Shown: positions 37,962 through 47,494, counted from the stretch's first letter. The stretch: DNA of 64,000 nucleotides from Deminuibacter sp966424055 (GCA_966424055.1 CBJLMB010000033.1:1-64000); one strand, 5' to 3'. Notes: generated by a model from the sequence alone, not told the origin. Numbers and translations: made by a program.

Positions 37962-38690
37962 ATGCGACTTTTATGTATTATCAGCTTATTGTTTTCGATA
38001 GTCATCAACGCTCAAGGGCAGGCAAAAGCTGATTCAGTGAACCCCTACACATTAATATTTTCTCCCAGGCTTAATTCTGCCGGGTATTTCCCTTTCACAG
38101 GCGCTTTATTAAATCATAACGCAAATTTTGATCTTACAGTAGCTTTTGAAAAGAATAACTATGGTTTCTTCCTGTTCCAGTCTTTTGACTTAGAGGATAA
38201 AAGATCTTACATAAATTATTTTCAACCAGCAGTTTTTAAAAAATTTTCGCTTGGTAAAAGTTTAAAAATAGGCGTATATGCAGGCTATCTTTTTTCGCAA
38301 ACCCATAGCTTTAGTGATAAAGGCGAATCAGATTATTTTGGAGCCTTGTCCCAGCATTGGGATGTAAATAAAAGGATCAGGGTAGAAAATACGATGTTGT
38401 TTGGTGATTTAACCCTTCAGCCCAAACTGGTCAACAGGCTAATGGTGATATACAAGGTCAGGAAAATAAAGCTTGATCTTTACCTGCATGAAAGGGCGTT
38501 GTTTCAAGTAAAGGATCTGAGCACTTCGGCCGCAATGGCTGTAGAGCTGCCTATGTTGAAAATTGCTGACAAACTTTCTGTTCAGGCAACTATCACCTAT
38601 CAGCGTTACCTCACAAAGCACAGGCCGGAATACGCCCTAAAAGACGGTATTTTATTTTCACTTGCATTTCCAATTGACATCAGTAAATAA
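37962..38690 (+). CDS. Putative outer-membrane beta-barrel protein of unknown function
   Basis: This 242-residue protein has a signal peptide (IISLLFSIVINAQG) and alternating hydrophobic and aromatic strands through its length (YGFFLFQSFDL, LKIGVYAGYLFSQTH, KLDLYLHERALF, LSVQATITYQRYL), ending ILFSLAFPIDISK. This suggests a small outer-membrane barrel, but I do not recognise the family. It ends 7 bp before the amidohydrolase gene, so the two are very likely translated from one message. Confidence 0.65.
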   Translation: MRLLCIISLLFSIVINAQGQAKADSVNPYTLIFSPRLNSAGYFPFTGALLNHNANFDLTVAFEKNNYGFFLFQSFDLEDKRSYINYFQPAVFKKFSLGKSLKIGVYAGYLFSQTHSFSDKGESDYFGALSQHWDVNKRIRVENTMLFGDLTLQPKLVNRLMVIYKVRKIKLDLYLHERALFQVKDLSTSAAMAVELPMLKIADKLSVQATITYQRYLTKHRPEYALKDGILFSLAFPIDISK

Positions 38691-38697
38691 TTAAAAA

Positions 38698-40005
38698 ATG
38701 AAACAAATATTTTTTCTCATGCTGCTTCTTTCCAGTTACACTGTTTTTGCCCAGCAAGACGATAGTCGAAAAGCGATCGGCAGCAGTGTTGATAAAATTG
38801 AAAAAAAAGTTATTGCCTGGAGAGAAGATATTCATCAACACCCTGAACTGGGAAACAGGGAACGAAGAACAGCGGCGCTTATTGCCCGGCATCTTCAGCT
38901 GCTGGGCATAGAGATTACATCCAATGTTGCAGTAACAGGTGTGGTCGGTGTGTTAAAAGGTGACAAACCCGGCCCTGTTATTGCTTTACGAGCCGACATG
39001 GATGCGCTGCCGATAACAGAACTTACGGATGTTCCTTTTGCCTCAAAAGTAAAAAGTACATACAATGGGCAAGAGATGGGCGTAATGCATGCTTGCGGCC
39101 ATGATGCCCATGTGGCTATATTGATGGGGGTAGCAGAGATATTGGCGGGTATGAAAAAGGATTTAAAAGGTACGGTAAAGTTTATTTTTCAGCCAGCCGA
39201 AGAGAGCCCGCCAAAAGGTGAAAAGGGTGGGGCGACGCTCATGATTGAACAGGGTGTTTTAGAAAAACCTAAAGTAGATGTGATGTTTGCTTTGCACATG
39301 AATGCGCAGGTAGAAGTTGGAAAAATCACCTACCGGCCCGGTGGTTTTTTTGCTGCAGCTGCCGATTTTAAAATTACCGTAAAAGGTAAAGGAACGCACG
39401 GTGCAGAACCCTGGTCTGGTATTGATCCTATTGTGATCTCCGCTCAGATCATTACTAATTTACAAAGTATTGTAAGCCGGAATGTAAATGTTACAGAAAA
39501 TCCTGCCGTAGTAAGTATTGGTTCTATACATGGTGGTAACCGGTTTAATATTATTCCGGAGCAGGTAGAAATGATAGGGACTGTAAGAACATTAAGCAAC
39601 GCAGATGAAACGATGGTGTACAAGCGTATTAAAATGATAGCAGAAAAAACGGCTGAAGGCTCCGGGGCAATGGCAGAAGTGGAATTACCTTATACTGCCC
39701 ACCATCCTGTAATGGTGAATGATGAAAAACTGACTGCCGCCATGTTACCATCACTGCAAAAAACTGCGGGGACGGAAAATGTGATACAGGTGGCAGCGGA
39801 AACGGGTGCCGAGGATTTTTCAAACTTTGCGCAAAAAGTACCCAGCTTGTATTTTTATATTGGCGGTTTACCGAAAGGAAAAGACAAGAAGGATTCTGCC
39901 CCGCACCATACAGAAAAATTCTATATCGATGAAAGTGGTTTTAAAACAGGATTAAATGCGCTATGTAATCTGGTAATGGATTATGGCAACCTGAACAAAA
40001 ACTGA
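38698..40005 (+). CDS. Exported M20-family metal-dependent amidohydrolase
   Basis: This 435-residue protein has a signal peptide (FFLMLLLSSYTVFAQQ). M20D signatures are IHQHPELGNRE (about 43-53), IALRADMDALPITE, MHACGHDAHVAILMG (metal ligands Cys and His), FIFQPAEESPP (acid Glu pair) and GAEDFSNFAQKVPSLYFYIGG. GxGTHGAEPW marks the dimerisation domain. The family hydrolyses N-acyl or amide bonds in amino-acid conjugates (aminoacylase/hippuricase type). The signal peptide places it in the periplasm, which is common for Bacteroidota members. It is last in a four-gene run starting at 36928. Confidence 0.9.
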   Translation: MKQIFFLMLLLSSYTVFAQQDDSRKAIGSSVDKIEKKVIAWREDIHQHPELGNRERRTAALIARHLQLLGIEITSNVAVTGVVGVLKGDKPGPVIALRADMDALPITELTDVPFASKVKSTYNGQEMGVMHACGHDAHVAILMGVAEILAGMKKDLKGTVKFIFQPAEESPPKGEKGGATLMIEQGVLEKPKVDVMFALHMNAQVEVGKITYRPGGFFAAAADFKITVKGKGTHGAEPWSGIDPIVISAQIITNLQSIVSRNVNVTENPAVVSIGSIHGGNRFNIIPEQVEMIGTVRTLSNADETMVYKRIKMIAEKTAEGSGAMAEVELPYTAHHPVMVNDEKLTAAMLPSLQKTAGTENVIQVAAETGAEDFSNFAQKVPSLYFYIGGLPKGKDKKDSAPHHTEKFYIDESGFKTGLNALCNLVMDYGNLNKN

Positions 40006-40091
40006 AGCTGGTTTATTTTAAAAGGTAATAGGCCCAGTATCCATTGTAAATGCATTGAGATAAAAAAGATCCATCTTCACTTTGTTCATAT

Positions 40092-40313
40092 GCAGGAATT
40101 CGAGTGCTCGCCTTATTGGAGAAAGCATACATCCCTAGAGAACCTGAGCTGGGAAAGGGGTATTTCCTGTACGGCTTTGTGATGAAGATTGAAGAGTTGG
40201 TCCAGGAGAAAAGTATGGGCACTGCAATGGTGTACCAGGGCTCGTATTACGCGTTGAAAAACCTTCAGGGCAATAAGAAGTTTAGAGAGATTACTGTTCC
40301 CTACCTGAGCGAT
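40092..40313 (+). pseudogene. Relic of a tyrosine recombinase (integrase) SAM-like domain
   Basis: An open stretch without its own start encodes GYFLYGFVMKIEELVQEKS, then GTAMVYQGSYYALKNLQGNK, then FREITVPYLSD. This matches the core-binding (SAM-like) domain of Bacteroidota phage/transposon integrases, with its GTAxxY, AL+NF and ITxxFL positions. The catalytic domain is missing. At about 40313 the similarity stops and a reversed AraC fragment begins. It is a remnant of a mobile element. Confidence 0.5.
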
Positions 40314-40503
40314 ACAAGCGATGGGAGAAACCCAGGTCGTATGCGATTTCTTTTATGGTTGAGCCACTACAGTAAAGTGCCCGTTTGGCTTGCAGCATAA
40401 TTTCGGGCTGTACCCAATAGCTAACCGGGTATATCAAGCTGGTACAAAAATTAAAAGATGATAATTCATCCTTAAATAAGTGAATCTCATTTCTTTGATA
40501 CAA
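40314..40503 (-). pseudogene. Relic of an AraC-family regulator (helix-turn-helix part)
   Basis: The minus frame reads PVSYWVQPEIMLQAKRALYC, then SGSTIKEIAYDLGFSH. This aligns with the intact AraC regulator at 47730 (PVSYWIHLEIIQQAKRSLYH, then SDLTIKEIAHHLGFDD). The end of the second helix-turn-helix and the whole N-terminal domain are absent. The relic abuts the integrase relic head to head, as expected after a deletion or insertion event. Confidence 0.55.
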
Positions 40504-40519
40504 AATACAGATGATGCGA

Positions 40520-40939
40520 TCAATCTAAATAACATTCGAATTGTGCTAGTTTGGATTTTGAAGAATACAAGATTAATACAGGCTGTCTCAGGATATTAAA
40601 ATGGGTCGCCTTTTTCAGCATGCTGGTGAATTTTAAAACCTGAAAATAATTTTTATATTTTTTTCTATGAACTACTTTAAAATCTGAAAACTTAATGGCA
40701 TTCTCATTTCTTTTAACCCTGGCAATAATCTCCAATGCGTCCTTTGTACGAATAGTAACCTTGCCATCTTGAGTAACAGACATGCTCTGAATTACTTGTG
40801 CGCTTTTTTTCGCCAGATCAATAGTGCCATTGGCATAATACCCTTCAAAAACCCAAAAACCAACTATATCCTTTTTCTGCGCATTGACGGCAATTGAGAA
40901 AAAGATACAACATTGGATAAATATAAGTCGAAGCTTCAT
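40520..40939 (-). CDS. Small secreted protein of unknown function
   Basis: This 139-residue protein has a signal peptide (FIQCCIFFSIAVNAQ). The mature part starts KKDIVGFWVFEGYYANGT, a lipocalin-like opening, and is basic and beta-rich. No domain can be assigned with confidence. It stands alone in an AT-rich region next to gene relics, so it may itself be a truncated remnant. Confidence 0.55.
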   Translation of the reverse strand: MKLRLIFIQCCIFFSIAVNAQKKDIVGFWVFEGYYANGTIDLAKKSAQVIQSMSVTQDGKVTIRTKDALEIIARVKRNENAIKFSDFKVVHRKKYKNYFQVLKFTSMLKKATHFNILRQPVLILYSSKSKLAQFECYLD

Positions 40940-41636
40940 GGATACTAATTAATATTGTTGCTATTAAGTGAACTATTTGATTTAATGCCTCATTTGCATT
41001 TTTTAGTGTTGTGATTTGAATTGTCGATCATAGCCAGGTTATGCATATTTCTATTTCAAAAAGCTTTGTTTTATAAACATCCTTTATAAATTTCTTCTCT
41101 GAGGTGATACATCGATAGGGTCAGGGGCTGTACAGGATTATAGAACTGGTATTTTTTACGCATTGGAAAGTTACTTTGACATGAAAACCCTGTACTCATA
41201 ATTAAGAGCGAAAATATTACTATGAAAATATGCATAGTAATTGGTTTAGGAATGAATAATTTGACACGTTGAAGATAGGTATTGAAGAAGATGTGTTATA
41301 TAAACAGTTCAGGGTTTTTTATTGACTATTGATGAAAAGCTAAAATAGTTGAACTTGATGAAATTGGCCAGACTTTATCTGTAGTGAAGAGAATTTAGTA
41401 CTTCGCTAATGAAGCATAGTTAAGAGATGGCCACGCATTATTTGATACTGCTGTCGCTGATGATATTATAATAATAGTGATGACAAAGCGAAATGCCACC
41501 AAAGAATTCTTCGCTGACCAGATTATACCCCTTTTTTGTTGATTTTACAGTTTTTATTGGATAAATAATAACCCGTGTTGATTTTATGTGATTGAGGTTT
41601 TATTTTTAAGTCATTGAGCCAGCTGAGATTATAAGC
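40940..41636. other. AT-rich stretch without genes
   Basis: I see no open frame with family features on either strand. One perfect 9-bp inverted repeat is present (ATTACTATG at 41216-41224, CATAGTAAT at 41233-41241, loop of 8), without a T tract. Low GC and many stops suggest decayed sequence. Confidence 0.5.
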
Positions 41637-41910
41637 ATGTTCGACGGCGTGTTTATTCTTGTGGATGATCATGAACTAATCCTGGAAGCGTTCTTAACAA
41701 GAAAAAGAAAACCTTGAAACGCTCACTTCCCGCGAAAAGGACGTACTGAAGCTGATCGCGGAAGAATACACCATCCAGGAAATAGCAGACAAACTTTTTC
41801 TCAGCAAACATACCATTGAAAGTTACCGCAAAATCCTGATCCTAAAACTGAAACTGCGCAGCCTGGCTGGCCTCACCAGATATGCTGTCAAATTAGGCCT
41901 CCTCAGTTAG
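41637..41910 (+). pseudogene. Relic of a NarL/FixJ-type response regulator
   Basis: The ATG frame from 41637 gives FILVDDHELILEAFL, the first strand and acidic pocket of a receiver domain, then stops at 41717. In another frame from 41701, LTSREKDVLKLIAEEYTIQE, IADKLFLSKHTIESY and LAGLTRYAVKLGLLS form a complete LuxR-type helix-turn-helix, ending with the stop at 41910. About 100 receiver residues are missing and the frame is shifted, so this is a deletion-derived pseudogene. Confidence 0.75.
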
Positions 41911-42034
41911 CTCCTGAAAGCGGAGGTGAATTTCACTGAATACGATGTGCTGCCAGCGTTGTACTTGGCTACATTGGTTGCATCACAAAACGGAACAGTT
42001 CTTATTAAACTATTTATAATTAAAAGACAATAGT

Positions 42035-42460
42035 ATGATCTACGGAATATCATTAATCTTGCTGAGCATCATTGCTGTCCCCTCCCTAATTTTATCTAAA
42101 CAACCCAACGCTAAAGAGTTATTGGAAAAAGTGGAGCCATACCAGGGATGGATCGGAATTGTTTTTTGTGTCTGGGGGATATGGGGGCTCGTAACTGCCG
42201 TTTTAAACATGGGCTGGCTTGCCTCTGCGCCTATTTGGTGGATCACGTTAGCTGCAGGCAGCTTGGTGGAAACCTGTCTTGGTTTCTTACTTGGATTCCC
42301 TCTCATCAACAGGTTCTTGCTCTCCGGCAATGAAAAGGCCAGGGAAAAAGCAGCACAGATCCGGGCAAAAATAGCGCCTAAACAAGGTAAACTCGGCATA
42401 TTAGGCATTATCGTTGGCATATGGATGATCATTGCGTCTTTCCTCTTTACGATTGCGTAA
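42035..42460 (+). CDS. Small integral membrane protein of unknown function
   Basis: This 141-residue protein has four hydrophobic segments (about 3-20, 40-60, 67-90 and 118-140) and a charged loop EKAREKAAQIRAKIAPKQGK before the last one. I do not recognise a named family. The next gene begins 28 bp downstream on the same strand, so the two may be co-transcribed. Confidence 0.65.
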   Translation: MIYGISLILLSIIAVPSLILSKQPNAKELLEKVEPYQGWIGIVFCVWGIWGLVTAVLNMGWLASAPIWWITLAAGSLVETCLGFLLGFPLINRFLLSGNEKAREKAAQIRAKIAPKQGKLGILGIIVGIWMIIASFLFTIA

Positions 42461-42488
42461 CATTTTTTTATTATTCAACTTGTAACTG

Positions 42489-43106
42489 ATGAAAAAAATA
42501 ATACTGGCTACTACTATATGGATAGTGGCATTGGGAAGCCATGCCCAGGAAAAACAAACCCATACTATTCAGGTGACAGGCGTCGCCAAAATAGACCGCG
42601 AGGTGGAAGCTTACCTGATAGATTTTTCTATAGAAGAAGAGTATGGAGAATCGGAAAGCAAAAAATCTTATGGAGACCTAAAAAAAATCTTTTTCGCAAA
42701 GGCAAAGGATGCTGGCCTGGATGAGAGCCGGTTTAAAGAAGATAAAATGGGTTACTTGGCATTTCAATCTTTCAGGGAAGGCAGTTTATATACATTCAAG
42801 ACCAATTCCCGCGATGAACTGCTGAAAGCGGCCAGACTGGCGAACGGAAGCTTCATCACCGTCAAAAGTACACGGGTAAAGTTCAAACCTGTTGTAAAAA
42901 ATGAGAAACAATTCGAAATAGCCTTTCTCAATAGCAAGGATAAAGCAGCCATTATTGCAAAAACGATCAATAAAAAGCTGGGAGCCGTATTGACGGTTAC
43001 AGATGCTACTCCCCAGGAATCCAGTGTGGAAGAGAGCTATTATTTTAAATTAGCCGAGGATCAATACGTATATCTCTATCTATTGGTTAGTTTTGCAATT
43101 GAATAG
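42489..43106 (+). CDS. Exported SIMPL-domain-like (DUF541) protein
   Basis: This 205-residue protein has a signal peptide (ILATTIWIVALGSHAQ). The mature start HTIQVTGVAKIDREVEAYLI resembles the V-x-G-x-A-x-I pattern that opens SIMPL/DUF541 domains. NSKDKAAIIAKTINKKLGAVLTVTDA matches the later part, where these proteins have KAxxLAxxLGxxLGxVxxI. The molecular role of the family is not known; members are periplasmic. Confidence 0.65.
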   Translation: MKKIILATTIWIVALGSHAQEKQTHTIQVTGVAKIDREVEAYLIDFSIEEEYGESESKKSYGDLKKIFFAKAKDAGLDESRFKEDKMGYLAFQSFREGSLYTFKTNSRDELLKAARLANGSFITVKSTRVKFKPVVKNEKQFEIAFLNSKDKAAIIAKTINKKLGAVLTVTDATPQESSVEESYYFKLAEDQYVYLYLLVSFAIE

Positions 43107-43278
43107 GCCGCCTTCATCATTTTTGCCGAAGCTCATTGGCTCGAATTTTACCCCACAAGATTCTCCACAACAAACCAGACCTCCTTGAGTACATTGGGCT
43201 TCTGGATCTTCAGGCGTTTGCGAATTATTCTCAAATCATGGCCTAATCAGACACACCTGACACCAGCTGCAAGCATGA

Positions 43279-43686
43279 GATACCGCTCAGGGATTACAAT
43301 TAAATAAGTGGTATCATTTTGCATTAACCATTGATGGCGGATTAGCTGAATTATATTTAAATGGAAGCCAGGTTGGTGTAAAAGATTTTGGAACACGTAC
43401 TATCGGTTTTTGTGTCCCGGATGGGATTACAGCATGCGGTTTTGCAGGATATGCACAAGGAACTGGCTTATCATTAAGTGAATGCAGAATATGGAATACC
43501 ATACGAACCCCTAAGCAAATAGCTACATTTATGTGCGCAGCCAATCCTGCAGACCCTAATCTTATGGGCTATTGGCGATTTAATGAAGGATCCGGGGATA
43601 TGATAAAAGATGCATCAAATCATGGGCACATACTTAAGTCAAGTTCTCGTGTTACCTGGGTTACAGGAGTTAAATGCCCCGGATAA
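43279..43686 (+). pseudogene. C-terminal LamG-domain remnant of a surface lipoprotein
   Basis: A 136-codon open stretch with no start codon follows a stop at 43276. It encodes a LamG/concanavalin-A-like fold: LNKWYHFALTIDGG, AELYLNGSQVG, ECRIWNTIRTPKQI, DPNLMGYWRFNEGSG, then MIKDASNHGH and the end TWVTGVKCPG. This is the C-terminal domain of DUF1735-LamG lipoproteins found beside GH18 endo-beta-N-acetylglucosaminidases in Bacteroidota. A GH18 gene starts 56 bp downstream. The 5' part, and any SusC/SusD, are gone. Confidence 0.65.
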
Positions 43687-43742
43687 AGAAAAAAACAAAA
43701 ACAAAAATGGCATTATGATTAATATCAACAACACAATCTGCT

Positions 43743-44753
43743 ATGAGTAAATACATTTATAAGCTCTTATATCTGTTTATCCTGTTTATTCTCAATCAAG
43801 GATGTCAGAAGCAGAATATTGCACAACCAATTTATAGTCCTGATGATTTAGGAAAGATCATACATGATAATAAATATTATGAGGATTTGCGGGCATATAA
43901 AAAAACAGATCATGCTATTTGTTTTGGATGGTGGCTTGGCAGTGGGGCCACAAGTCTCAGTCCAGATATGACAAGCAGGTATGAGGGTTTGCCCGATAGT
44001 ATGGATATTGTAAGTCTTTGGGGTGGCATACCTAAAGTAACAGCTGTATGGAATGAAATGCAATCTGTCAGAAAGAGAAAAGGCACTCGTTTTGTTTGGG
44101 TTCAGTTTGGTTCAAGGGTAGATAATTTGAGAAAGCAAAACTTTCCTAATTTGCCTGTTTTAGAAGGAATAGATAGCGTGGCAAAGTCATTGGCCGATAC
44201 AATAACCAAATACAATATCGATGGATTTGACCTGGACTATGAGCCAAGCTTTGGAGATGGGGGAATTTTTGGACATGGCGGTGGCGGCACTGATGCAGGA
44301 GGAGATATATATACACAAAGATTATTTAGGGCATTATCCCGCTATCTTGGCCCGGCATCAGGCACTGGTAAATTGCTTATTATAGATGGACAAAATGAGC
44401 CGGGTATAGAGCCTTATATTGACTACCTGATACAGCAAGCTTATGGTACAAATTCATTCGCACAGTTGCAAAACAGATACCAGCAATATGGGTTCAATGG
44501 TATTCTTCCCACAAAGAAATTTGTAGTAGCAGAGAATATGCAGGCATATGGAGGCTTTGGGCAAAAATTTATCTACAATGGTGTAAGTATAGGCAGCGTC
44601 ACCGCAATGGCTATGTGGAATCCGTCTCAAGGACGTAAAGGAGGGTTTGGCGGCTACATTATAGATGCAGATGCTAAATCATTGGCTCCTCGACCCGTGA
44701 CTTTTTACTATCTCAGAAATGGCATACAAATACAAAATCCAGCTGCACATTGA
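43743..44753 (+). CDS. GH18 endo-beta-N-acetylglucosaminidase-like lipoprotein
   Basis: This 336-residue protein has lipobox LNQGC (Cys21). The GH18 signature is intact: YNIDGFDLDYEPSF (about 158-171), the DxxDxDxE motif with catalytic Glu167. Other elements are AICFGWWLGSG near the start, IVSLWGG, FVWVQFGS and AMAMWNPSQGRKGG. The overall layout resembles Bacteroidota EndoH/BT_3987-type enzymes that cleave the chitobiose core of N-glycans more than true chitinases. The truncated LamG gene just upstream supports this. It may be the last working piece of a lost N-glycan locus. Confidence 0.8.
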   Translation: MSKYIYKLLYLFILFILNQGCQKQNIAQPIYSPDDLGKIIHDNKYYEDLRAYKKTDHAICFGWWLGSGATSLSPDMTSRYEGLPDSMDIVSLWGGIPKVTAVWNEMQSVRKRKGTRFVWVQFGSRVDNLRKQNFPNLPVLEGIDSVAKSLADTITKYNIDGFDLDYEPSFGDGGIFGHGGGGTDAGGDIYTQRLFRALSRYLGPASGTGKLLIIDGQNEPGIEPYIDYLIQQAYGTNSFAQLQNRYQQYGFNGILPTKKFVVAENMQAYGGFGQKFIYNGVSIGSVTAMAMWNPSQGRKGGFGGYIIDADAKSLAPRPVTFYYLRNGIQIQNPAAH

Positions 44754-44769
44754 ACACCAGCAGTGTGCC

Positions 44770-44860
44770 CATCATGTTGAAATAGACGTGGTGTATGCTG
44801 ATTATTATTTTCAGGAAGTGCTTAACAGATACAATCGTTTGCTGAATAATCGTTTTCATT
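44770..44860 (+). pseudogene. Possible C-terminal scrap of a GH88-like hydrolase
   Basis: The frame reads EIDVVYADYYFQEVLNRYNR, resembling the YxDYYFxEALxRY ending of GH88 unsaturated glucuronyl hydrolases. Nothing upstream belongs to that family; the frame runs back into the end of the GH18 gene. This is a short match and may be chance. Confidence 0.25.
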
Positions 44861-45207
44861 TATTGGAGTGCCAGAAGCAGCGCAACACACGCAGTTTTTG
44901 CAGCGGCTCTAAAGTAGCTCGATTATACTGCTGAAGATTTTCTCAGTCAATTTTCCAAACTTAGATCAAAATAGATAATTATGATATTTCTTGTACTTAT
45001 GAGGGGATCACTATAGTGCCGGAAAAGTTTAAGCAGTTTTTCATTGGAGAGAAATACAAGGGACTAAGTGTGGAAGATCCGGGTGATTGTCCATCTTGCT
45101 GATTTTTATTGTCAGCGTAAGTCGCGATAAATCGACCTCAAAAGTGATCAAATCAAAAAAGCTATAAGAGGTCAATGTCATCAAAAGAGTGCCTAGCAGT
45201 AAACACA
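44861..45207. other. Gap between GH18 and the C1q-like gene
   Basis: No recognisable gene. An open stretch at 44965-45102 without a start codon ends in DPGDCPSC but has no family features. Confidence 0.4.
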
Positions 45208-45903
45208 CTACTGAAGCCGCTGAAGAAAAAAATAAGTACTTACACCAACTCCTGTACCACCGGTAGTGGTAGCATGAACTATGCCTCCTGAAGTATTGAC
45301 ACCTGCAGCCGTAACACCGAAATGATATGCTTTTCCGGCAGTTAATTTAGCTATTCCTCTAACAAAATTAGCCCTGGGATCTAACGAGGGTTGAAAATTA
45401 TACCGTCCTATCCATTGGCCAGTTGCCTTATCGACCAATCCCATTACAGCTCTGTCTGAACCGGTTTCACCATATGAGGTTGGGGAATTAGGTGCGCTAA
45501 AAGTGAGTTCCATCTCAAACAAATAGACACCTGAGGATAGTGGTATAAACTCACCCGTTGCAGGATCGTACTCATTGCTCCTGTCAAGGTATTCAGTTTG
45601 AACAATAATTTTGGTGATATTGGTGGTCGATGCCTCCACAATCAGGTCTTTTGCCAATGTACCACCAAATGCGCTACCTTCCGTCAATGACCTTTTTATC
45701 ACGCCTTTCTTGTCAATTACCAATGCTCTGTCGGAGTTGTCCGAACTTGATTGTACGCCCTCCAGGCGTAAAGGGTCAGCTGCGGCCACTATATGCAACT
45801 TGTTGGTAGGTTCAACTGTGCCAATGCCAGTATGACCTGTTTGTGCATTTAAACTTTGATTGAATAAAATAAAAGCAAAGAGTAGGAGCTTACTTGCGTT
45901 CAT
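45208..45903 (-). CDS. Secreted protein with C1q/TNF-like C-terminal domain
   Basis: This 231-residue protein has a signal peptide (LLLFAFILFNQSLNAQ). HTGIGTVEPTNKLHI is the GIGTxxPxxKLHI repeat common in Bacteroidota surface and tail-fibre-like proteins. The second half (about 95-231) looks like a C1q-like jelly roll: EYDPATGEFIPLSSGVYLFEMEL through to a terminal GVSTYFFLQRLQ. Function is unknown; a surface or adhesive role is a guess. It is divergent from the beta-propeller lipoprotein gene. Confidence 0.6.
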   Translation of the reverse strand: MNASKLLLFAFILFNQSLNAQTGHTGIGTVEPTNKLHIVAAADPLRLEGVQSSSDNSDRALVIDKKGVIKRSLTEGSAFGGTLAKDLIVEASTTNITKIIVQTEYLDRSNEYDPATGEFIPLSSGVYLFEMELTFSAPNSPTSYGETGSDRAVMGLVDKATGQWIGRYNFQPSLDPRANFVRGIAKLTAGKAYHFGVTAAGVNTSGGIVHATTTGGTGVGVSTYFFLQRLQ

Positions 45904-46288
45904 AAGTCTTATTTTTAAAATCCGGTAATAAAATGCTGATGAAAAACGAGAAGATCGATAAACTTATGCCGCTCAATGTTCACAATCCTTGTGTGATCCC
46001 AACGATGTACCTACGCATAAAACTAAGCCGGCTCATTTATAGATAATTGTCCTATTTACAGTAATGATTGGAGTATTCATGTGTATGTGAAATGCAATTG
46101 AATAATTCATGGTTTTTTTTGCATGTTTCATGCTTATTAAGCGTAATCGAAAGTCTGACAGTTACAGTTAACATATTCTTTTCAAAGAAAAGGATAGATT
46201 GGAGTTAAAAGCTGTTTTTTATCCATTGCCATCACCCCCATCTTTCCTTTGTGATAAGAAGCAGATTCATTTCTTAAACTATCTGTCT
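45904..46288. other. Divergent upstream region of two surface-protein genes
   Basis: This 385-bp AT-rich region lies between two divergent genes. An upstream TTG at 46199 in frame with the beta-propeller gene would place 30 residues before its signal peptide and is rejected as a start. No clear promoter could be assigned. Confidence 0.4.
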
Positions 46289-47389
46289 ATGAAACACATT
46301 CAACTTGCCCTATGTATTAGCCTGCTTATTGTAAGCCAGTCCTGTTCAAAAAACAATGTAAGAAAGGATGAAGATACTGGTACCTGGATCGCCCGCAGCA
46401 CATTTAATGGAACTAAAAGATCTGAAGCGGTCTGCTTTACCCTGATAAATGGTAGTGATACTGGTACTTATGCCGTCACTGGTTTTAATACCTCTATTGA
46501 TGGTGAAAATGATTCCCTTTCCAGTTTAAGAGCTTTATGGAAATGTGTACGCAGCGCCAATGGAGACATTCATTGGACAAATCTTAAGAGCATTGATTTG
46601 AATCTTTCTGAGGGCGCTAAACTGCTTTTCGGGGCAATCGCCTTTGGTATCGGAAAGTACGGCTATGTTGGAACAGGAAAAGACGAAAAAGGTAAATTTT
46701 ACAAAGAATTCTACAGATATGATGCATCATTGAATGAATGGTCTTCACACGGTAATTTTTCTCCATTTCCAGGCCAGGCCCGTATAGGAGCGGTAGGCTT
46801 TGCCATCAATGGTAAAGGTTATATCGCCACAGGCACTTCACCCTATAATACCCTTTCAGATTGTTATGAATACGATCCTTCCTCTGGTTGGCTGGCAACG
46901 CCGACATCAGTTCCTGGATCTAAAAGAACCAATGCGGTTGCTTTTGTCATCAATAACAAGGCGTATATTGTTACAGGCGCCATTGATGGGCAACCTGTAT
47001 ATGATTTTTCTGAATTTGACCCAGCAAGAAAACCCGAGCCATGGATGCCGTTAGATCCAATTAAAAACGAAAGTGCTGAATCTTTTGATAATGAGTATAC
47101 AGATATCGCACGTAGTGATGCTGTGGCTTTTGTTATTGGGAATCAGGCTTATCTTGCAACAGGGCTGAGGCCTGACGGAGGTTTTAATAATAAAACCTGG
47201 ATGTTTGATCCAAATACTCGTGAAGGAAAGGGAACCTGGCATAGAAGGTTAAGCTATCCCGCTGATCTGGGGCCAGGGAGAAAAGGGGCTATCGCATTTT
47301 CAGTAAACAGCCTGGGGTATATCGGATTAGGGAATACAGGAACGGATAATACCTCACTTGAAACATTTGCTTCATTTAATCCCAGATGA
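46289..47389 (+). CDS. Kelch-type beta-propeller lipoprotein
   Basis: The protein has 366 residues from ATG 46289, where a lipoprotein signal begins (MKHIQLALCISLLIVSQSC). At least five Kelch-like blades follow the pattern (A/V)xxFxIxxxxYxxTG: AIAFGIGKYGYVGTG, AVGFAINGKGYIATG, AVAFVINNKAYIVTG, AVAFVIGNQAYLATG and AIAFSVNSLGYIGLG, each followed by a YDP/FDP strand. It resembles galactose-oxidase/Kelch-type putative lipoproteins of Bacteroidota. Ligand or partner is unknown. Confidence 0.8.
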   Translation: MKHIQLALCISLLIVSQSCSKNNVRKDEDTGTWIARSTFNGTKRSEAVCFTLINGSDTGTYAVTGFNTSIDGENDSLSSLRALWKCVRSANGDIHWTNLKSIDLNLSEGAKLLFGAIAFGIGKYGYVGTGKDEKGKFYKEFYRYDASLNEWSSHGNFSPFPGQARIGAVGFAINGKGYIATGTSPYNTLSDCYEYDPSSGWLATPTSVPGSKRTNAVAFVINNKAYIVTGAIDGQPVYDFSEFDPARKPEPWMPLDPIKNESAESFDNEYTDIARSDAVAFVIGNQAYLATGLRPDGGFNNKTWMFDPNTREGKGTWHRRLSYPADLGPGRKGAIAFSVNSLGYIGLGNTGTDNTSLETFASFNPR

Positions 47390-47494
47390 TAGATAATTAA
47401 TATTGATTCAGGCCAAGTTGGTTGCCAATAAATTCAGTACGCTATGCGCTTATCGTTTTCCATCGATGAGGCAGAAGCTCATGTATTAAGTTGA

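Noticed and set aside
44965..45102. 45-codon stretch ending DPGDCPSC as a possible RiPP precursor
   Set aside because: It has no start codon, no leader motif and no modifying enzyme. The Cys pair alone is not evidence.
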